Origin: Anaerolineae bacterium
GTDB lineage: Bacteria; Chloroflexota; Anaerolineae; Aggregatilineales; Phototrophicaceae
Direction: 5' to 3'
Assembly: GCA_022843385.1 (NCBI GenBank)
Contig: JALHNT010000020.1
Location: 1-64,000 of the forward strand
Length of the DNA: 64,000 nt
The translations under genes and the position numbers were made by a program. The notes beneath the pieces are model-generated. The model made no database searches. It had not been told where the DNA came from and worked only from the letters and a program-made list of their open reading frames with translations. Below are positions 8,561 through 16,888 of this stretch, piece after piece (positions within the stretch are counted from its first letter, which is position 1; every line of letters starts with the position of its first letter).

Positions 8561-9118
8561 TTAGCCGCGTCCGGTATACGAGCCATCGCGGGTGTCGATG
8601 ATCACTTTGTCGCCCACATTGACAAAGAGTGGCACACTGATCTCCAGACCGTTGGCGGTCTTGGCCTTCTTCAGCACCTTGCCGCTGGTATCGCCGGCGA
8701 CCTGCACATCGGATTCAGCGATCACCTGGGTGACGGTGGTCGGCAGCTTGTAGTCAATCGCCAGTCCCTCGTGCATCCGCAGTTCCAGTTCCATGTTCTC
8801 CGAGAGGTAGTGAATGTCATCGCCGAACAGTTCGAGCGACGCTTCATACTGGTCGTAGGTCTGGGGATTCATGAAGTGCAGCAGATTGCCATCGTTGTAG
8901 AGATACTGTACCTGCTCGGCTTCGACATAGATGTTATCCAGCTTCTCTTCTGATGGGAAAATGCGCTGAACCGTGTTGCCGGTTCGCAGATCCATCAGTG
9001 TCGTTTGCATCGACGCTTTGCCGCGCCCCGGTTTGTTGTAGACGGTCTTCGTCACGCGGTAAATATTGTTATCTAAGCGCAGCGTGACGCCTGTTTTCAA
9101 ATCGCCTGCTTCAATCAT
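8561..9118 (-). CDS. efp: Translation elongation factor P
   Basis: EF-P binds between the P and E sites and relieves ribosome stalling at polyproline. The 185-aa protein has the three expected beta-barrel domains: KOW-like N domain (residues 1-65), OB domain (70-128, YLSENMELELRMHEG) and C-terminal OB domain ending in VGDKVIIDTRDGSYTGRG, the usual EF-P end. The tip loop reads NKPGRGKASMQT, so the residue that is modified in many species is Arg here rather than the Lys of E. coli (KPGKG). GAGGA lies nine bases before the ATG at 9118. No EF-P-modifying enzyme is seen nearby. Confidence 0.95.
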   Translation of the reverse strand: MIEAGDLKTGVTLRLDNNIYRVTKTVYNKPGRGKASMQTTLMDLRTGNTVQRIFPSEEKLDNIYVEAEQVQYLYNDGNLLHFMNPQTYDQYEASLELFGDDIHYLSENMELELRMHEGLAIDYKLPTTVTQVIAESDVQVAGDTSGKVLKKAKTANGLEISVPLFVNVGDKVIIDTRDGSYTGRG

Positions 9119-9171
9119 CGTCAGGTCTCCTCAAGAACTTCCATCATCCATATTCAAATTTTACCAAATGC

Positions 9172-10332
9172 CTAAACCAGATTAAATCCTGGAGTTTGCG
9201 ATCTTCCCCAGACTTCGACCGCCGGATCACCCACACGGACGACATGACGATAGGCACCCCAATCGAGCCAGGAGGCCCCAAACTGCTCCAGCCTCGTCTC
9301 AATTTCGTCGGCGCATTCGGCAATCAAGGCCTCGGCCTGGGCATTCAGATGGGCGAATCGCGGATTCAACAATCGCTTGAGTCGCGCCAGTTTGCCCAGC
9401 GGGAAGTTCAGGCTGCTGCCGCCGATCGGGTCAGAGGGGATATTGAGGGAATAGTGCAGCGTGCGTCGGATGACATTCCGAACGCCGTCGCGATCAAAGA
9501 CGGGTAGCGCCTGATGATAGACAGCCGGGTTGTTCACCCAGCAGCAGCGGACGCCATAGCCCAGGCGGCGCAGGACACCATCGATCACCAGATCATCTTC
9601 CCAGACCTGCTGATCAGCTTCGTCGCGCACCGCGCCGCACAGGCTGAATGGCATCAGGCTCATCTTGCCCCAGAAGGCCTGCATCTGATCGAAGCGCATT
9701 TTCCACGGGAGCAGTGGATCGCGCCCGAACGCGGTGTTGAGCAGGTCAATCACGTCCGGGTCGATGTCAATGCTGGGAACTGATGCATGTTGATGATCAG
9801 TGTAAGGACTGATGGCTGCCGGGTGTCCATTGGCGGCGAAGCGTTGACTGCGTGATACCAGATGATTGAGCAGACCCTCACCCCACACGGCATCATGGGC
9901 GGGCATCAGCAGGTAGCCCGCTTGAGTCAGCCGGCTGGCGATAGACAGGGCGTAGTCAATGCGCGCCCAGCGATCGGTCGTCTGGTAACGCTGCCACTGT
10001 TCTGGGTGTTCCCATTGCAGGCGATGCGGCGTTGACTCGGACGATGTGGATGGCTGTGGCGTACGTGTCGGATTAACCTGAATGGCGAGGAAGCGCAAAT
10101 GAAGGAATTCGTCGGCGAAGCGCTTCAGACTGTCGATGGTTTCGTCACTGTTGGCAAGCAGCAGCACCGCATCTCGCTGATCGAGTTGACGCAATCGTGA
10201 GCGCAGGGTGTAGTCAAAGACGACTTGTTCCCGTTCCCGATCCGGTCGCGGTCGGTACATGAACTCGGCATCGAGAAAACGGCAGCCATCCAGCGCGGCG
10301 GCGGCCTCATCTGCCGACTCAACGATCTGCAT
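9172..10332 (-). CDS. Hypothetical protein, possibly glycosyltransferase-like
   Basis: Soluble 386-aa protein that I do not firmly recognise. Features resembling GT-A glycosyltransferases are a central VWEDDLVIDGVLRRLGYG segment, similar to the ED-x-D/LGxR region of family-2 transferases, and PAHDAVWGEG, but no clear DxD is seen in the N-terminal half. The C-terminal ~60 residues are helical and acidic. The frame opens to 10410, but the ATG at 10332 better fits the upstream gene, whose stop overlaps this start by 14 bp; no convincing ribosome site is seen. Translational coupling with the upstream gene suggests the two work together. Confidence 0.6.
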   Translation of the reverse strand: MQIVESADEAAAALDGCRFLDAEFMYRPRPDREREQVVFDYTLRSRLRQLDQRDAVLLLANSDETIDSLKRFADEFLHLRFLAIQVNPTRTPQPSTSSESTPHRLQWEHPEQWQRYQTTDRWARIDYALSIASRLTQAGYLLMPAHDAVWGEGLLNHLVSRSQRFAANGHPAAISPYTDHQHASVPSIDIDPDVIDLLNTAFGRDPLLPWKMRFDQMQAFWGKMSLMPFSLCGAVRDEADQQVWEDDLVIDGVLRRLGYGVRCCWVNNPAVYHQALPVFDRDGVRNVIRRTLHYSLNIPSDPIGGSSLNFPLGKLARLKRLLNPRFAHLNAQAEALIAECADEIETRLEQFGASWLDWGAYRHVVRVGDPAVEVWGRSQTPGFNLV

Positions 10333-10795
10333 GAGGGGGTGAACGGAAAGCGAAATCGAGATAGGCTTTGCTGGAGTTGGGCAAGCGCCCCTGATCGAGG
10401 ATGACGACATCGGCCAACGCGATCAATTGGCGCAGGCGTTCATCGAGCGTGACGGTTTGCAGCGCCGGGAAGAACAGGCTGAAGCTGTTGTCCGCGTGTC
10501 CGCGCAAGTCAGGCGCACTCCAACCGGCCCGTTTCAGACATTCGAGAGCGCTGCCCATCTCGACCCGCGCGAAGGTTTCACTCGCGGCCGAAGCCGGGGG
10601 CGTTACTTCAGAGGGGGCGGGCAGCGCGGCTTGCAAGTCATGCAGCGCCAGCGCCAGCCCTTCAGCGATGCCGCGATAATAGTAACCCTGATGCACATTG
10701 CTGGCGTTGAGGTTCTGGCTGTGTTGACGCGCTTCCTGAATGCGCTTATCCCAGCGAGTCATGATCTCACGCAGCGCTTGCAGGTTGTCGTCCAT
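10319..10795 (-). CDS. Hypothetical protein
   Basis: Soluble 158-aa protein of unknown function with no signal peptide or TM segment. The first ~60 residues are predicted helical and coiled-coil-like (REIMTRWDKRIQEARQHS, then YYYRGIAEGLALALHDL). A low-complexity Pro/Ala/Ser linker follows (residues 60-75), then a second small domain. Its 3' end overlaps the next gene by 14 bp, implying coupled translation. It lies ~50 bp downstream of prfA. Start chosen is the ATG at 10793-10795; a GTG sits directly before it. Confidence 0.6.
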   Translation of the reverse strand: MDDNLQALREIMTRWDKRIQEARQHSQNLNASNVHQGYYYRGIAEGLALALHDLQAALPAPSEVTPPASAASETFARVEMGSALECLKRAGWSAPDLRGHADNSFSLFFPALQTVTLDERLRQLIALADVVILDQGRLPNSSKAYLDFAFRSPPHADR

Positions 10796-10845
10796 CACTT
10801 ATCCGTTCGATATGATAAAGCCGTTAATCCGGTGCCGGAGCAAGG

Positions 10846-11925
10846 TTATTCTTCGTCATCTCCGCCGCCCGAAAGCTGCCCGGCCTGATCCTGAACGGTC
10901 AACTCATCCACGAACATATCAATATCCCCGATCAGCACCGCCGGCAGATTGTAACTGCTGACCTTGACGCGGTGATCGGTCACGCGGCTTTGAGGATAAT
11001 TGTAGGTGCGAATCTTCTCGGAACGGTCACCGGTGCCGATCTGGTTGCGCCGTTCGCTTTCCTGTTCGGAACGGGCCTTCGCCATCTGCATATCATACAG
11101 CCGCGCGGCCAGGATTTGGCGGGCGCGCATCCGGTTTTGGAGCTGACTGCGCTCATCCTGGACTTCGACCACCAGACCGGACGGGATATGTACCAGGCGG
11201 ACGGCGGTCGAGTTCTTCTGCACATGCTGACCACCAGCACCGCTGGCACGGGTGAATTCTTCCTGAATATCTTCCGGGCGAATCTGCACATCCACCTCAT
11301 CAATCTCGGCCAGCACCGCGACCGTGACCGTGCTGGTATGGATGCGCCCCTGGGCTTCGGTGGCTGGGACGCGCTGGACGCGATGGACTCCGCTCTCGTA
11401 CTTCAGGCGGCTATACGCACCCTTGCCTTTGACTTCAAACGTGATCTGCTTGAAGCCGCCCACGCCGGTATCACTCTGGTCAATGATGTCGATTTTCCAG
11501 TTGCGGTTCTGGGCATAGTAGCTGTACATGCGATACAGATCCGCAGCGAACAGGCCAGCCTCGTCGCCACCGGCCCCGGCGCGGATTTCGATGATGACGT
11601 TTTTATCATCGCGCGGGTCTTTGGGAACGAGAAGCTTTTTGAGCTTTTCTTCGAGGTTGGTCACATCGGCAGTGAGGGTATTCACCTCTTCTTTCGCCAT
11701 TTCAAATAGCTCAGGATCGCTCTCTTCGTTGAGCATCACTTTGGCGTCGTCAAGCTGCTGCGATTGGCGCTTGAAGGCACGATAAGCCTCGACGATTTCT
11801 TCCAGGCTGGTGCGTTCCTTCGAGTATTCAGCGATCTTGGTGTAATCCGCCATCACGGCCGGATCGCTCATCAATCGTTCCAGTTCATCATAGCGGGCTT
11901 CGATGCCGGATAATTTTTCAAGCAT
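10846..11925 (-). CDS. prfA: Peptide chain release factor 1
   Basis: Class-I release factor recognising UAA/UAG. The tripeptide stop-codon-reading motif PAT (VQRVPATEAQGR) identifies RF1 rather than RF2, which carries SPF. The catalytic GGQ is in ASGAGGQHVQKNSTAVRL, and it triggers peptidyl-tRNA hydrolysis. The acidic GAGGDEAGLFA segment and the RMRARQILAARLYD helix are standard. The 359-aa length is normal. GAGGA sits nine bases before the ATG at 11925. Unlike the common prfA-prmC arrangement, the downstream genes are two unknown proteins, and the methyltransferase at 13.6 kb is not recognisably PrmC. Confidence 0.96.
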   Translation of the reverse strand: MLEKLSGIEARYDELERLMSDPAVMADYTKIAEYSKERTSLEEIVEAYRAFKRQSQQLDDAKVMLNEESDPELFEMAKEEVNTLTADVTNLEEKLKKLLVPKDPRDDKNVIIEIRAGAGGDEAGLFAADLYRMYSYYAQNRNWKIDIIDQSDTGVGGFKQITFEVKGKGAYSRLKYESGVHRVQRVPATEAQGRIHTSTVTVAVLAEIDEVDVQIRPEDIQEEFTRASGAGGQHVQKNSTAVRLVHIPSGLVVEVQDERSQLQNRMRARQILAARLYDMQMAKARSEQESERRNQIGTGDRSEKIRTYNYPQSRVTDHRVKVSSYNLPAVLIGDIDMFVDELTVQDQAGQLSGGGDDEE

Positions 11926-12096
11926 GGACGTTATTCCTCAGCGCAGTCAAGTCAGGTATTGGGATGGAAAGCAAATAGAACAGCCACACGCGCATGATCC
12001 GTTGGCGGAAGGTCGCTAATGAAAGGGTCTGCGAAGCGGCGGAAGGGTATTCATGCAGCGGATTATACGCCGATAAAGGGCGGACGTGTAGTGGAT

Positions 12097-12945
12097 TTAA
12101 TCTAAAGGGAGGTCGCTCAGATCGGTCATGATGCGTCCAGCGCCGGTTGCTAGCAGCGCCTGATTGCCGCTGGCCGGGAAATCGACGGTGTAGATCGGGC
12201 GTCCCTGAAGGGCGGCGAAGCGCGCTGCGTGCATGGCACCGCCGTCGGTTTCGGTCTCAATGATGATGACACTGTCCGACAAACCGGTGATGATGCGGTT
12301 GCGGGCGACCAGATGGGGCGAACTGGCGGACGCCATCGGCTGTACCTCGCTCAAGATCGCGCCATGACGCATGACGGCCTGTGCCAGTTGATGATGATTG
12401 GGTGGGTAGACATTGCTGACGCCACAACCCAGGACACCCAGGGTGTAGCCATCTGGCACGGCCAGCGCTCCCAGATGCGCGGCTGAGTCGATGCCGAGCG
12501 CCAGGCCGCTGATGATGATGTATCCACTTTCGACCAGCCGAGAGGCGAGGTTTTGTGCCAGCTTACGCGCTTCTGTCGAAGGTGATCGAGTGCCGACGAT
12601 GGCGACGGTCTTGCCTGGGTCATCGCGCCAGTTGCCGCGCACGAACAGTGTCAGCGGGGCGTCATCCAGCGCACACAACCGCGCGGGATAAGCCGGATCG
12701 CGCTGGGTGAGGATATGAATGCCATGCTGCTGCCAACGCGCGATGGCGGATGCGATCTGCTTCAGATCAATGGCGCGAATGCTCTGGGCGATTTTCGGGC
12801 CGACGCCCGGCACTCGTCGCAGCTCATTGACCTCGGCTGACAGAATGGCAAGCGGGTCGTCGCCGAAGTGGTCGATTAATGCCCGCAAGGTCTTGCTGCC
12901 GATGCGCCCGGCCAGACTGAGCGCGACCCAGGCTGGATCAGTCAT
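12097..12945 (-). CDS. dprA: DNA-processing protein DprA
   Basis: DprA/Smf loads RecA onto incoming single-stranded DNA during natural transformation. N-terminal helix-hairpin-helix motif (LRRVPGVGPKIAQSI, residues 42-56), then the Rossmann-like DprA domain with VAIVGTRSPS, GYIIISGLALGIDSAAH, LGVLGCGVSNVYPP, HLVARNRIITGLSDSVIIIE and GGAMHAARFA, all family hallmarks. The protein ends at residue 282 just after the Rossmann domain, so the C-terminal winged-helix (DML1-like) domain of longer homologues is absent. Its start overlaps the upstream HTH gene by 8 bp, so the pair is translationally coupled. Competence itself is not demonstrated here. Confidence 0.95.
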   Translation of the reverse strand: MTDPAWVALSLAGRIGSKTLRALIDHFGDDPLAILSAEVNELRRVPGVGPKIAQSIRAIDLKQIASAIARWQQHGIHILTQRDPAYPARLCALDDAPLTLFVRGNWRDDPGKTVAIVGTRSPSTEARKLAQNLASRLVESGYIIISGLALGIDSAAHLGALAVPDGYTLGVLGCGVSNVYPPNHHQLAQAVMRHGAILSEVQPMASASSPHLVARNRIITGLSDSVIIIETETDGGAMHAARFAALQGRPIYTVDFPASGNQALLATGAGRIMTDLSDLPLD

Positions 12946-13561
12946 TTTCGGTCTGATAATACTCGATGATGGAGAGCAGGATGCTGTGGATGAAGGTGTT
13001 GACTTGTCGCAGCAGGTTTCCCCACTCGGCGGTGGTGTTGCGCTGCGGCGTCACTTCAGTCCAGTTGAGGACCGAGTTGAAGACGAAGTCGCTGAAGTAG
13101 AAGAAACCGCGCACGGCATCCGCCAGCAGCAGCCCTTCGCGGCTCAACACGGCAGCATAATTTTTGCCGATGCTGATCGCCAGCGAGAGCAGCGCATCCG
13201 GTGCTCCGGCAGCGAGATAACGCCGCAGCCCTTCCATCGTGTTCAGCCCCTCCTGGCGCAGGCTGTTGCGAGTGGTATCGGAGAGATTGGCGTACCATCC
13301 CTGCTGGTTGAGCATCCCGCCGCCGACCTGTATTCGGGTGTGACCGAGGGCATTCTGGACGATCAGTTGCACTTCAAGCGGCGGGAGTTCGCCCTGACTC
13401 TCGGCATAGCGGAGCAAATCGGCTTTGCGAAAGCGACGATGTTTGCCGGGGGTGCGGCGCGAGGGTAAGTCACCCTTATCGGCCCAATTCCGCACGGTTG
13501 CCGGGTGGACACCCAGAATATCCGCAGCCTCACGCAGACTGATCCACTCGGATTCGCTCAT
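12938..13561 (-). CDS. MerR/excisionase-like HTH protein coupled to dprA
   Basis: DNA-binding protein of 207 aa. Residues 5-52 form a MerR/HTH_17-type winged helix (WISLREAADILGVHPATVRNWADKG, then RRTPGKHRRFRKADLLRY). The rest (~150 aa) is an unknown, mostly helical domain that could sense a ligand or oligomerise. It precedes dprA and overlaps it by 8 bp, so it may regulate dprA or act with it; this is inference. The start at 13561 has a GAGG seven bases upstream and a -10-like TATAAT about 30 bp upstream. Confidence 0.78.
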   Translation of the reverse strand: MSESEWISLREAADILGVHPATVRNWADKGDLPSRRTPGKHRRFRKADLLRYAESQGELPPLEVQLIVQNALGHTRIQVGGGMLNQQGWYANLSDTTRNSLRQEGLNTMEGLRRYLAAGAPDALLSLAISIGKNYAAVLSREGLLLADAVRGFFYFSDFVFNSVLNWTEVTPQRNTTAEWGNLLRQVNTFIHSILLSIIEYYQTEND

Positions 13562-13591
13562 GACCTGACCTCATTGATCGTGAATGGAGAA

Positions 13592-13597
13592 ATTATA
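13592..13597 (-). promoter_or_regulatory. -10 element for the HTH-dprA operon
   Basis: TATAAT on the minus strand, 31 bp upstream of the HTH gene start. The -35 region at 17-bp spacing (TTCCCG) is poor, so the promoter may be activator-dependent or use extended -10 contacts. Confidence 0.45.
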
Positions 13598-13628
13598 ACA
13601 TGAAGCCAGTTTGACGGGAAAAGCCGGT

Positions 13629-14816
13629 TCACTTTTTCGTCAGCACCCAGATGCGTGGGTGCATTCCCCCCAGCCCAACGCGATAGGTGTGTTCGCTCTT
13701 CCAGTGACGCGACTCTTCCAGCAGTCCTTCCATCAGGCGGACTTCGTGTGAGATGAAGACGGCCCGTGCGCGGGGTTTGGCAATCCGCGCTGCTTCCGCC
13801 AGCCAGGCCGGATAGAGAGTCAGATTGGCTTCGTGCGAACCGACCAGTTGACCAAAGGGTAGGTCAGCGGTGATGACATCTATACTGCGCGCTGGCAGCG
13901 GCAGATCATGCACATCACCCAGGTTGAGTTTGATCTGTTCGGCGAAACCAGCAGCGTCGCGGTTCTGCCGGGCGCATTCCAACGCTGCTGGATCGAGGTC
14001 ATAACCCACAACGCTTTTCGCCTCTCCGGCCAACAGGCGCTCGATGAGCAGCGTACCCGAGCCACAGCCCATATTCAGGTAGACATCATCGGGGGTTGGT
14101 TCGCTCAGTTGCACCATCGCCTGAGCGACAGCGGCATTCAACGCCCCCTCACGATTGCAGACGCGCCAGGCACGGGTTGCCAGCGGGCGAGGCGACAGCC
14201 GCACCAGCGCTTCCCAACCCTCATCGTCTGGGCCGCGCCGCAGCCGCAGGAGCAGATCACCCTCATCATCGTTAGCTGTCAGGCCGGCTTTTTCGGCCAG
14301 CTCGGTCTTCAGACGAGTCATCACCGATGAGTCTGAGCCGGCAGCGCTGATGTAGAGCGATTGATAGGCTCCAGCCGGGGCAAGCTGGCGAACCGAGTCG
14401 ATCATGCCCAGGAGGGCTTTGAAGTGCTGATCGCCCAGCAGCGCTTTCGGGCGCGGGACAGCGAAGTGGCGCACAAAGTAGACGGACTGTACGGTGGTTA
14501 ACTTGAGTAGTTGATACGGGTTGCCGGTGTATTGAAAGCGGAGCGCTCCCGGTCGCGCGGCAGGGTTGGTTCGCTGGACGCGATCATCGAAGACGGCTTT
14601 GAGTTCGCGCCAGGCGATGCCCTCCAGTCCTTCTGCGACATCCACTTCACAGGCATAGACGACCGGGGCTGGTGGCGCAACGACGACTGGCTCCGGTTTG
14701 GGCGCTGGCGCTTTGCTCGCGCGCACACGCTGTTTGAGTTCCCGCCCGACATCACTCAAAGTCTGGGGTTTTTGGCGCGGACGCCTGGTTGGCTTGTTTA
14801 TCGGAATAACTCCCAC
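13629..14816 (-). CDS. THUMP/UPF0020-type RNA methyltransferase
   Basis: SAM-dependent methyltransferase of 395 aa, likely acting on tRNA or rRNA guanine N2. Basic N-terminal tail (residues 1-45), then a THUMP-like region that begins at ACEVDVAEGLEGIAWRELKAVF. The catalytic domain starts near residue 245 with motif I YLNMGCGSGTLLIERLL and an acidic VVGYDLDPAALECA. Motif IV is DLPFG, replacing the N/D-PPY of most N-methylases but usual in the Trm11/Trm14/RlmL group. The GTG start at 14816 overlaps the upstream gene by 19 bp and no in-frame ATG is near. The exact target nucleotide cannot be read from the sequence. Confidence 0.78.
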   Translation of the reverse strand: MGVIPINKPTRRPRQKPQTLSDVGRELKQRVRASKAPAPKPEPVVVAPPAPVVYACEVDVAEGLEGIAWRELKAVFDDRVQRTNPAARPGALRFQYTGNPYQLLKLTTVQSVYFVRHFAVPRPKALLGDQHFKALLGMIDSVRQLAPAGAYQSLYISAAGSDSSVMTRLKTELAEKAGLTANDDEGDLLLRLRRGPDDEGWEALVRLSPRPLATRAWRVCNREGALNAAVAQAMVQLSEPTPDDVYLNMGCGSGTLLIERLLAGEAKSVVGYDLDPAALECARQNRDAAGFAEQIKLNLGDVHDLPLPARSIDVITADLPFGQLVGSHEANLTLYPAWLAEAARIAKPRARAVFISHEVRLMEGLLEESRHWKSEHTYRVGLGGMHPRIWVLTKK

Positions 14817-15160
14817 TTCTGCCGGACAAGAAAATAGGTCAACCCCATGAAGACGAGGCTGAACATGACATTTTGCACCGAACCGGTATCCAGCGCTGCC
14901 GCGATGTTATAACCGTAGCCCAGCAGCATCCCGTAAAAGGCGAATTTGTACCATAACCACACACCGACGCCGCAGGTGATGCCGAAAGTGCTCCAGGCCA
15001 GCGTCAACCAGTTGGCATTCTGAATGGCGATGAAGGAGACGACCAGGTTGGAGATGACAAAGAACATCAACCAGCCGGAGAGCAGCGGCCCACGCACCCG
15101 CACAATCGGCGGGGGCTGGCTGGACAAATAGCGCTCATCCTGATGCGCGGGCTGACTCAT
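14798..15160 (-). CDS. Small integral membrane protein
   Basis: 120-aa protein with three to four hydrophobic segments, roughly residues 25-47, 51-72, 74-92 and 94-112, after a short polar N-terminus. No family recognised. Its start overlaps the end of lutB in an ATGA arrangement (start at 15160, lutB stop at 15157), and its 3' end overlaps the RNA methyltransferase. It is therefore translated from the lutB transcript. A role as a membrane partner of LutB would be speculation. Confidence 0.66.
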   Translation of the reverse strand: MSQPAHQDERYLSSQPPPIVRVRGPLLSGWLMFFVISNLVVSFIAIQNANWLTLAWSTFGITCGVGVWLWYKFAFYGMLLGYGYNIAAALDTGSVQNVMFSLVFMGLTYFLVRQKWELFR

Positions 15161-16572
15161 GACGGACGCTCACGGTTGGCGCGCCACCAGTCATGGAACG
15201 ACTGGTCAGCGAACGGCGGAAAATCACGGAACTGGGTCCAGCCATTGAGCGGGAAGGGCAGCGTCTTGACTTTATCTTCGCCCGTTGCCTGGGTCAAAAC
15301 ATTGGTTGCCAGGCTGGCGACCTTGCCACCGATCTGATACAGCAGCGGGTGGCTGTTGCCGAAGTTCCAGGCTTTCATGCCCAGCGTCCAGACCATATCC
15401 TGTTTGTGTTCCAGGTCGCGGCGCAGCTTGAGCAGCATATCCGGGATGTTGATGTCCACCGGGCAGGCTTGCTTGCAGGCTCCACACAGGCTGCTGGCGA
15501 AGGGCAGGTAATGGGCGTTCTCTTTGCCCTGGAGCAGGGGGGTGATGATGGCACCGATGGGCCCGGAGTAGACCGAACCGTAGCTGTGGCCGCCGACATT
15601 CTGATACACCGGACAGGCGTTCAGGCAGGCACCGCAGCGGATGCAGGCCAGCGCTTCGGCATATTCGCTGGCGTAGATGTCAGAACGACCGTTATCGAGC
15701 AGCACCAGATAGAATTCCTCCGGGCCATCCGGTTCATCCGAGCGCGCCGGGCCGTTGAACATATTGACATAGACCGTCATGCGCTGACCGGTGGCGCTGC
15801 GCGGCAGCAGTTGGATCAGTGTGGCGAAATCCTCCCAGGTGGGGACGATCTTCTCGATGCCGACGACAGCAATATGAACCGGCGGCATTCCAGTTGAGAG
15901 GCGACCATTGCCCTCGTTGGTGACGATGACGACGGTGCCGGTCTCGGCGATCATGAAGTTGCCACCGCTCATGCCAAAATCCGCCCCCAGAAATTCCTCC
16001 CGCAAAATCTTGCGGGCGAAGGCGGTCATCTCGGTGGCTTCGTCGGTGTAGGGCATCTGAAGTTTTTCCATGAACAGGTCACGGACTTCATCTTTGGTCA
16101 TGTGCATGACAGGCATGACGATGTGGCTGGGGTGGCTGTGGTCGATCTGAACGATGTACTCCCCCAGATCGGTTTCGACCATGCGGATGCCGGCCGCTTC
16201 GAGGGCGGGCAGCAAGCCGATTTCCTCGGTCGCCATGCTCTTGCTCTTGACGCCGCGTTTGAGGTTGTGCTTCTTGCAGATGTCAACGATGTGCTGGTTG
16301 GCTTCCTGGGCGGTGCTGGCCCACAGGACATGACCCCCATTAGCCACCACATTCTGTTCCATCTGTTCCAGCAAATCGGGCAGGTCGGCCAATGCCCGCA
16401 GCTTGGCAGCGCGTCCTTGCTGGCGCAGGCTGTAGCTGTCGTCCAGTTCGTTCATCACCTGCCGCCGACGACCATCGGCGTTGCCGGTGCCGCGTTCGAG
16501 CGCAGTTTGCAGTTGAATATCTTCAATCGCGATGACCGAGCGATCCATGAATGCGTTGGGCTTTAATTCCAT
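15157..16572 (-). CDS. lutB: LutB-like iron-sulfur protein (lactate utilisation)
   Basis: Iron-sulfur electron-transfer subunit of the LutABC-type L-lactate oxidation complex; 471 aa. The N-terminal LUD domain (residues 60-300) contains SGGNFMIAETGTVVIVTNEGNGR. Two 4Fe-4S clusters are signalled by CIRCGACLNACPVY and CGACKQACPVD. The C-terminal LutB_C region follows. It heads an operon with a small membrane protein and an RNA methyltransferase, not with lutA or lutC. A LutC homologue is at 24.9 kb on the opposite strand; no lutA is in the window. Start is the ATG at 16572; the ribosome site is weak. Confidence 0.9.
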   Translation of the reverse strand: MELKPNAFMDRSVIAIEDIQLQTALERGTGNADGRRRQVMNELDDSYSLRQQGRAAKLRALADLPDLLEQMEQNVVANGGHVLWASTAQEANQHIVDICKKHNLKRGVKSKSMATEEIGLLPALEAAGIRMVETDLGEYIVQIDHSHPSHIVMPVMHMTKDEVRDLFMEKLQMPYTDEATEMTAFARKILREEFLGADFGMSGGNFMIAETGTVVIVTNEGNGRLSTGMPPVHIAVVGIEKIVPTWEDFATLIQLLPRSATGQRMTVYVNMFNGPARSDEPDGPEEFYLVLLDNGRSDIYASEYAEALACIRCGACLNACPVYQNVGGHSYGSVYSGPIGAIITPLLQGKENAHYLPFASSLCGACKQACPVDINIPDMLLKLRRDLEHKQDMVWTLGMKAWNFGNSHPLLYQIGGKVASLATNVLTQATGEDKVKTLPFPLNGWTQFRDFPPFADQSFHDWWRANRERPS

Positions 16573-16633
16573 CGTCGCTTAACCTTGCCTCACATCACTT
16601 TTACAGCAGCATCTAGTTTAACGCGGTCATCCG

Positions 16634-16666
16634 AAACAAAAAAGCCAATCGCTGATGGATTGGCTT
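16634..16666 (-). terminator. Terminator after tRNA-Val(CAC)
   Basis: Perfect 9-bp stem AAGCCAATC/GATTGGCTT (16642-16650 with 16658-16666), 7-base loop. Minus-strand tail is TTTTTTGTTT. It begins 4 bp after the tRNA 3' end. Confidence 0.85.
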
Positions 16667-16669
16667 CGA

Positions 16670-16743
<74 letters not shown>

Positions 16744-16750
16744 GTTGAAA

Positions 16751-16770
16751 AAACCAGCCGTCGCTGGTTT
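16751..16770 (-). terminator. Hairpin with T-tract between the two tRNA-Val genes
   Basis: Perfect 8-bp stem AAACCAGC/GCTGGTTT (16751-16758 with 16763-16770), loop of 4. On the minus strand the stem ends in TTT and is followed by TTTC. It fits an intrinsic terminator for tRNA-Val(GAC), but leaves only ~7 bp before the next tRNA, so it may instead be a processing signal. Confidence 0.65.
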
Positions 16771-16774
16771 CTGA

Positions 16775-16847
16775 TGGGCAATAGAGGACTCGAACCTCTA
16801 ACCCCTCCCACGTCAAAGGAGTGCTCTGCCAATTGAGCTAATTGCCC
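16775..16847 (-). tRNA. tRNA-Val (anticodon GAC)
   Basis: Complete cloverleaf: acceptor GGGCAAT pairs with ATTGCCC, discriminator A. D-arm GCTC/GAGC, anticodon stem CTCCT/GGGAG around loop TTGACGT, T-arm AGAGG TTCGAGT CCTCT. The GAC anticodon reads GUC/GUU valine codons. Promoter-proximal member of the tandem pair. Confidence 0.95.
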
Positions 16848-16888
16848 GATGAAGAATATTTTAACCCGATTCGATGTGTTTGCAAGAG

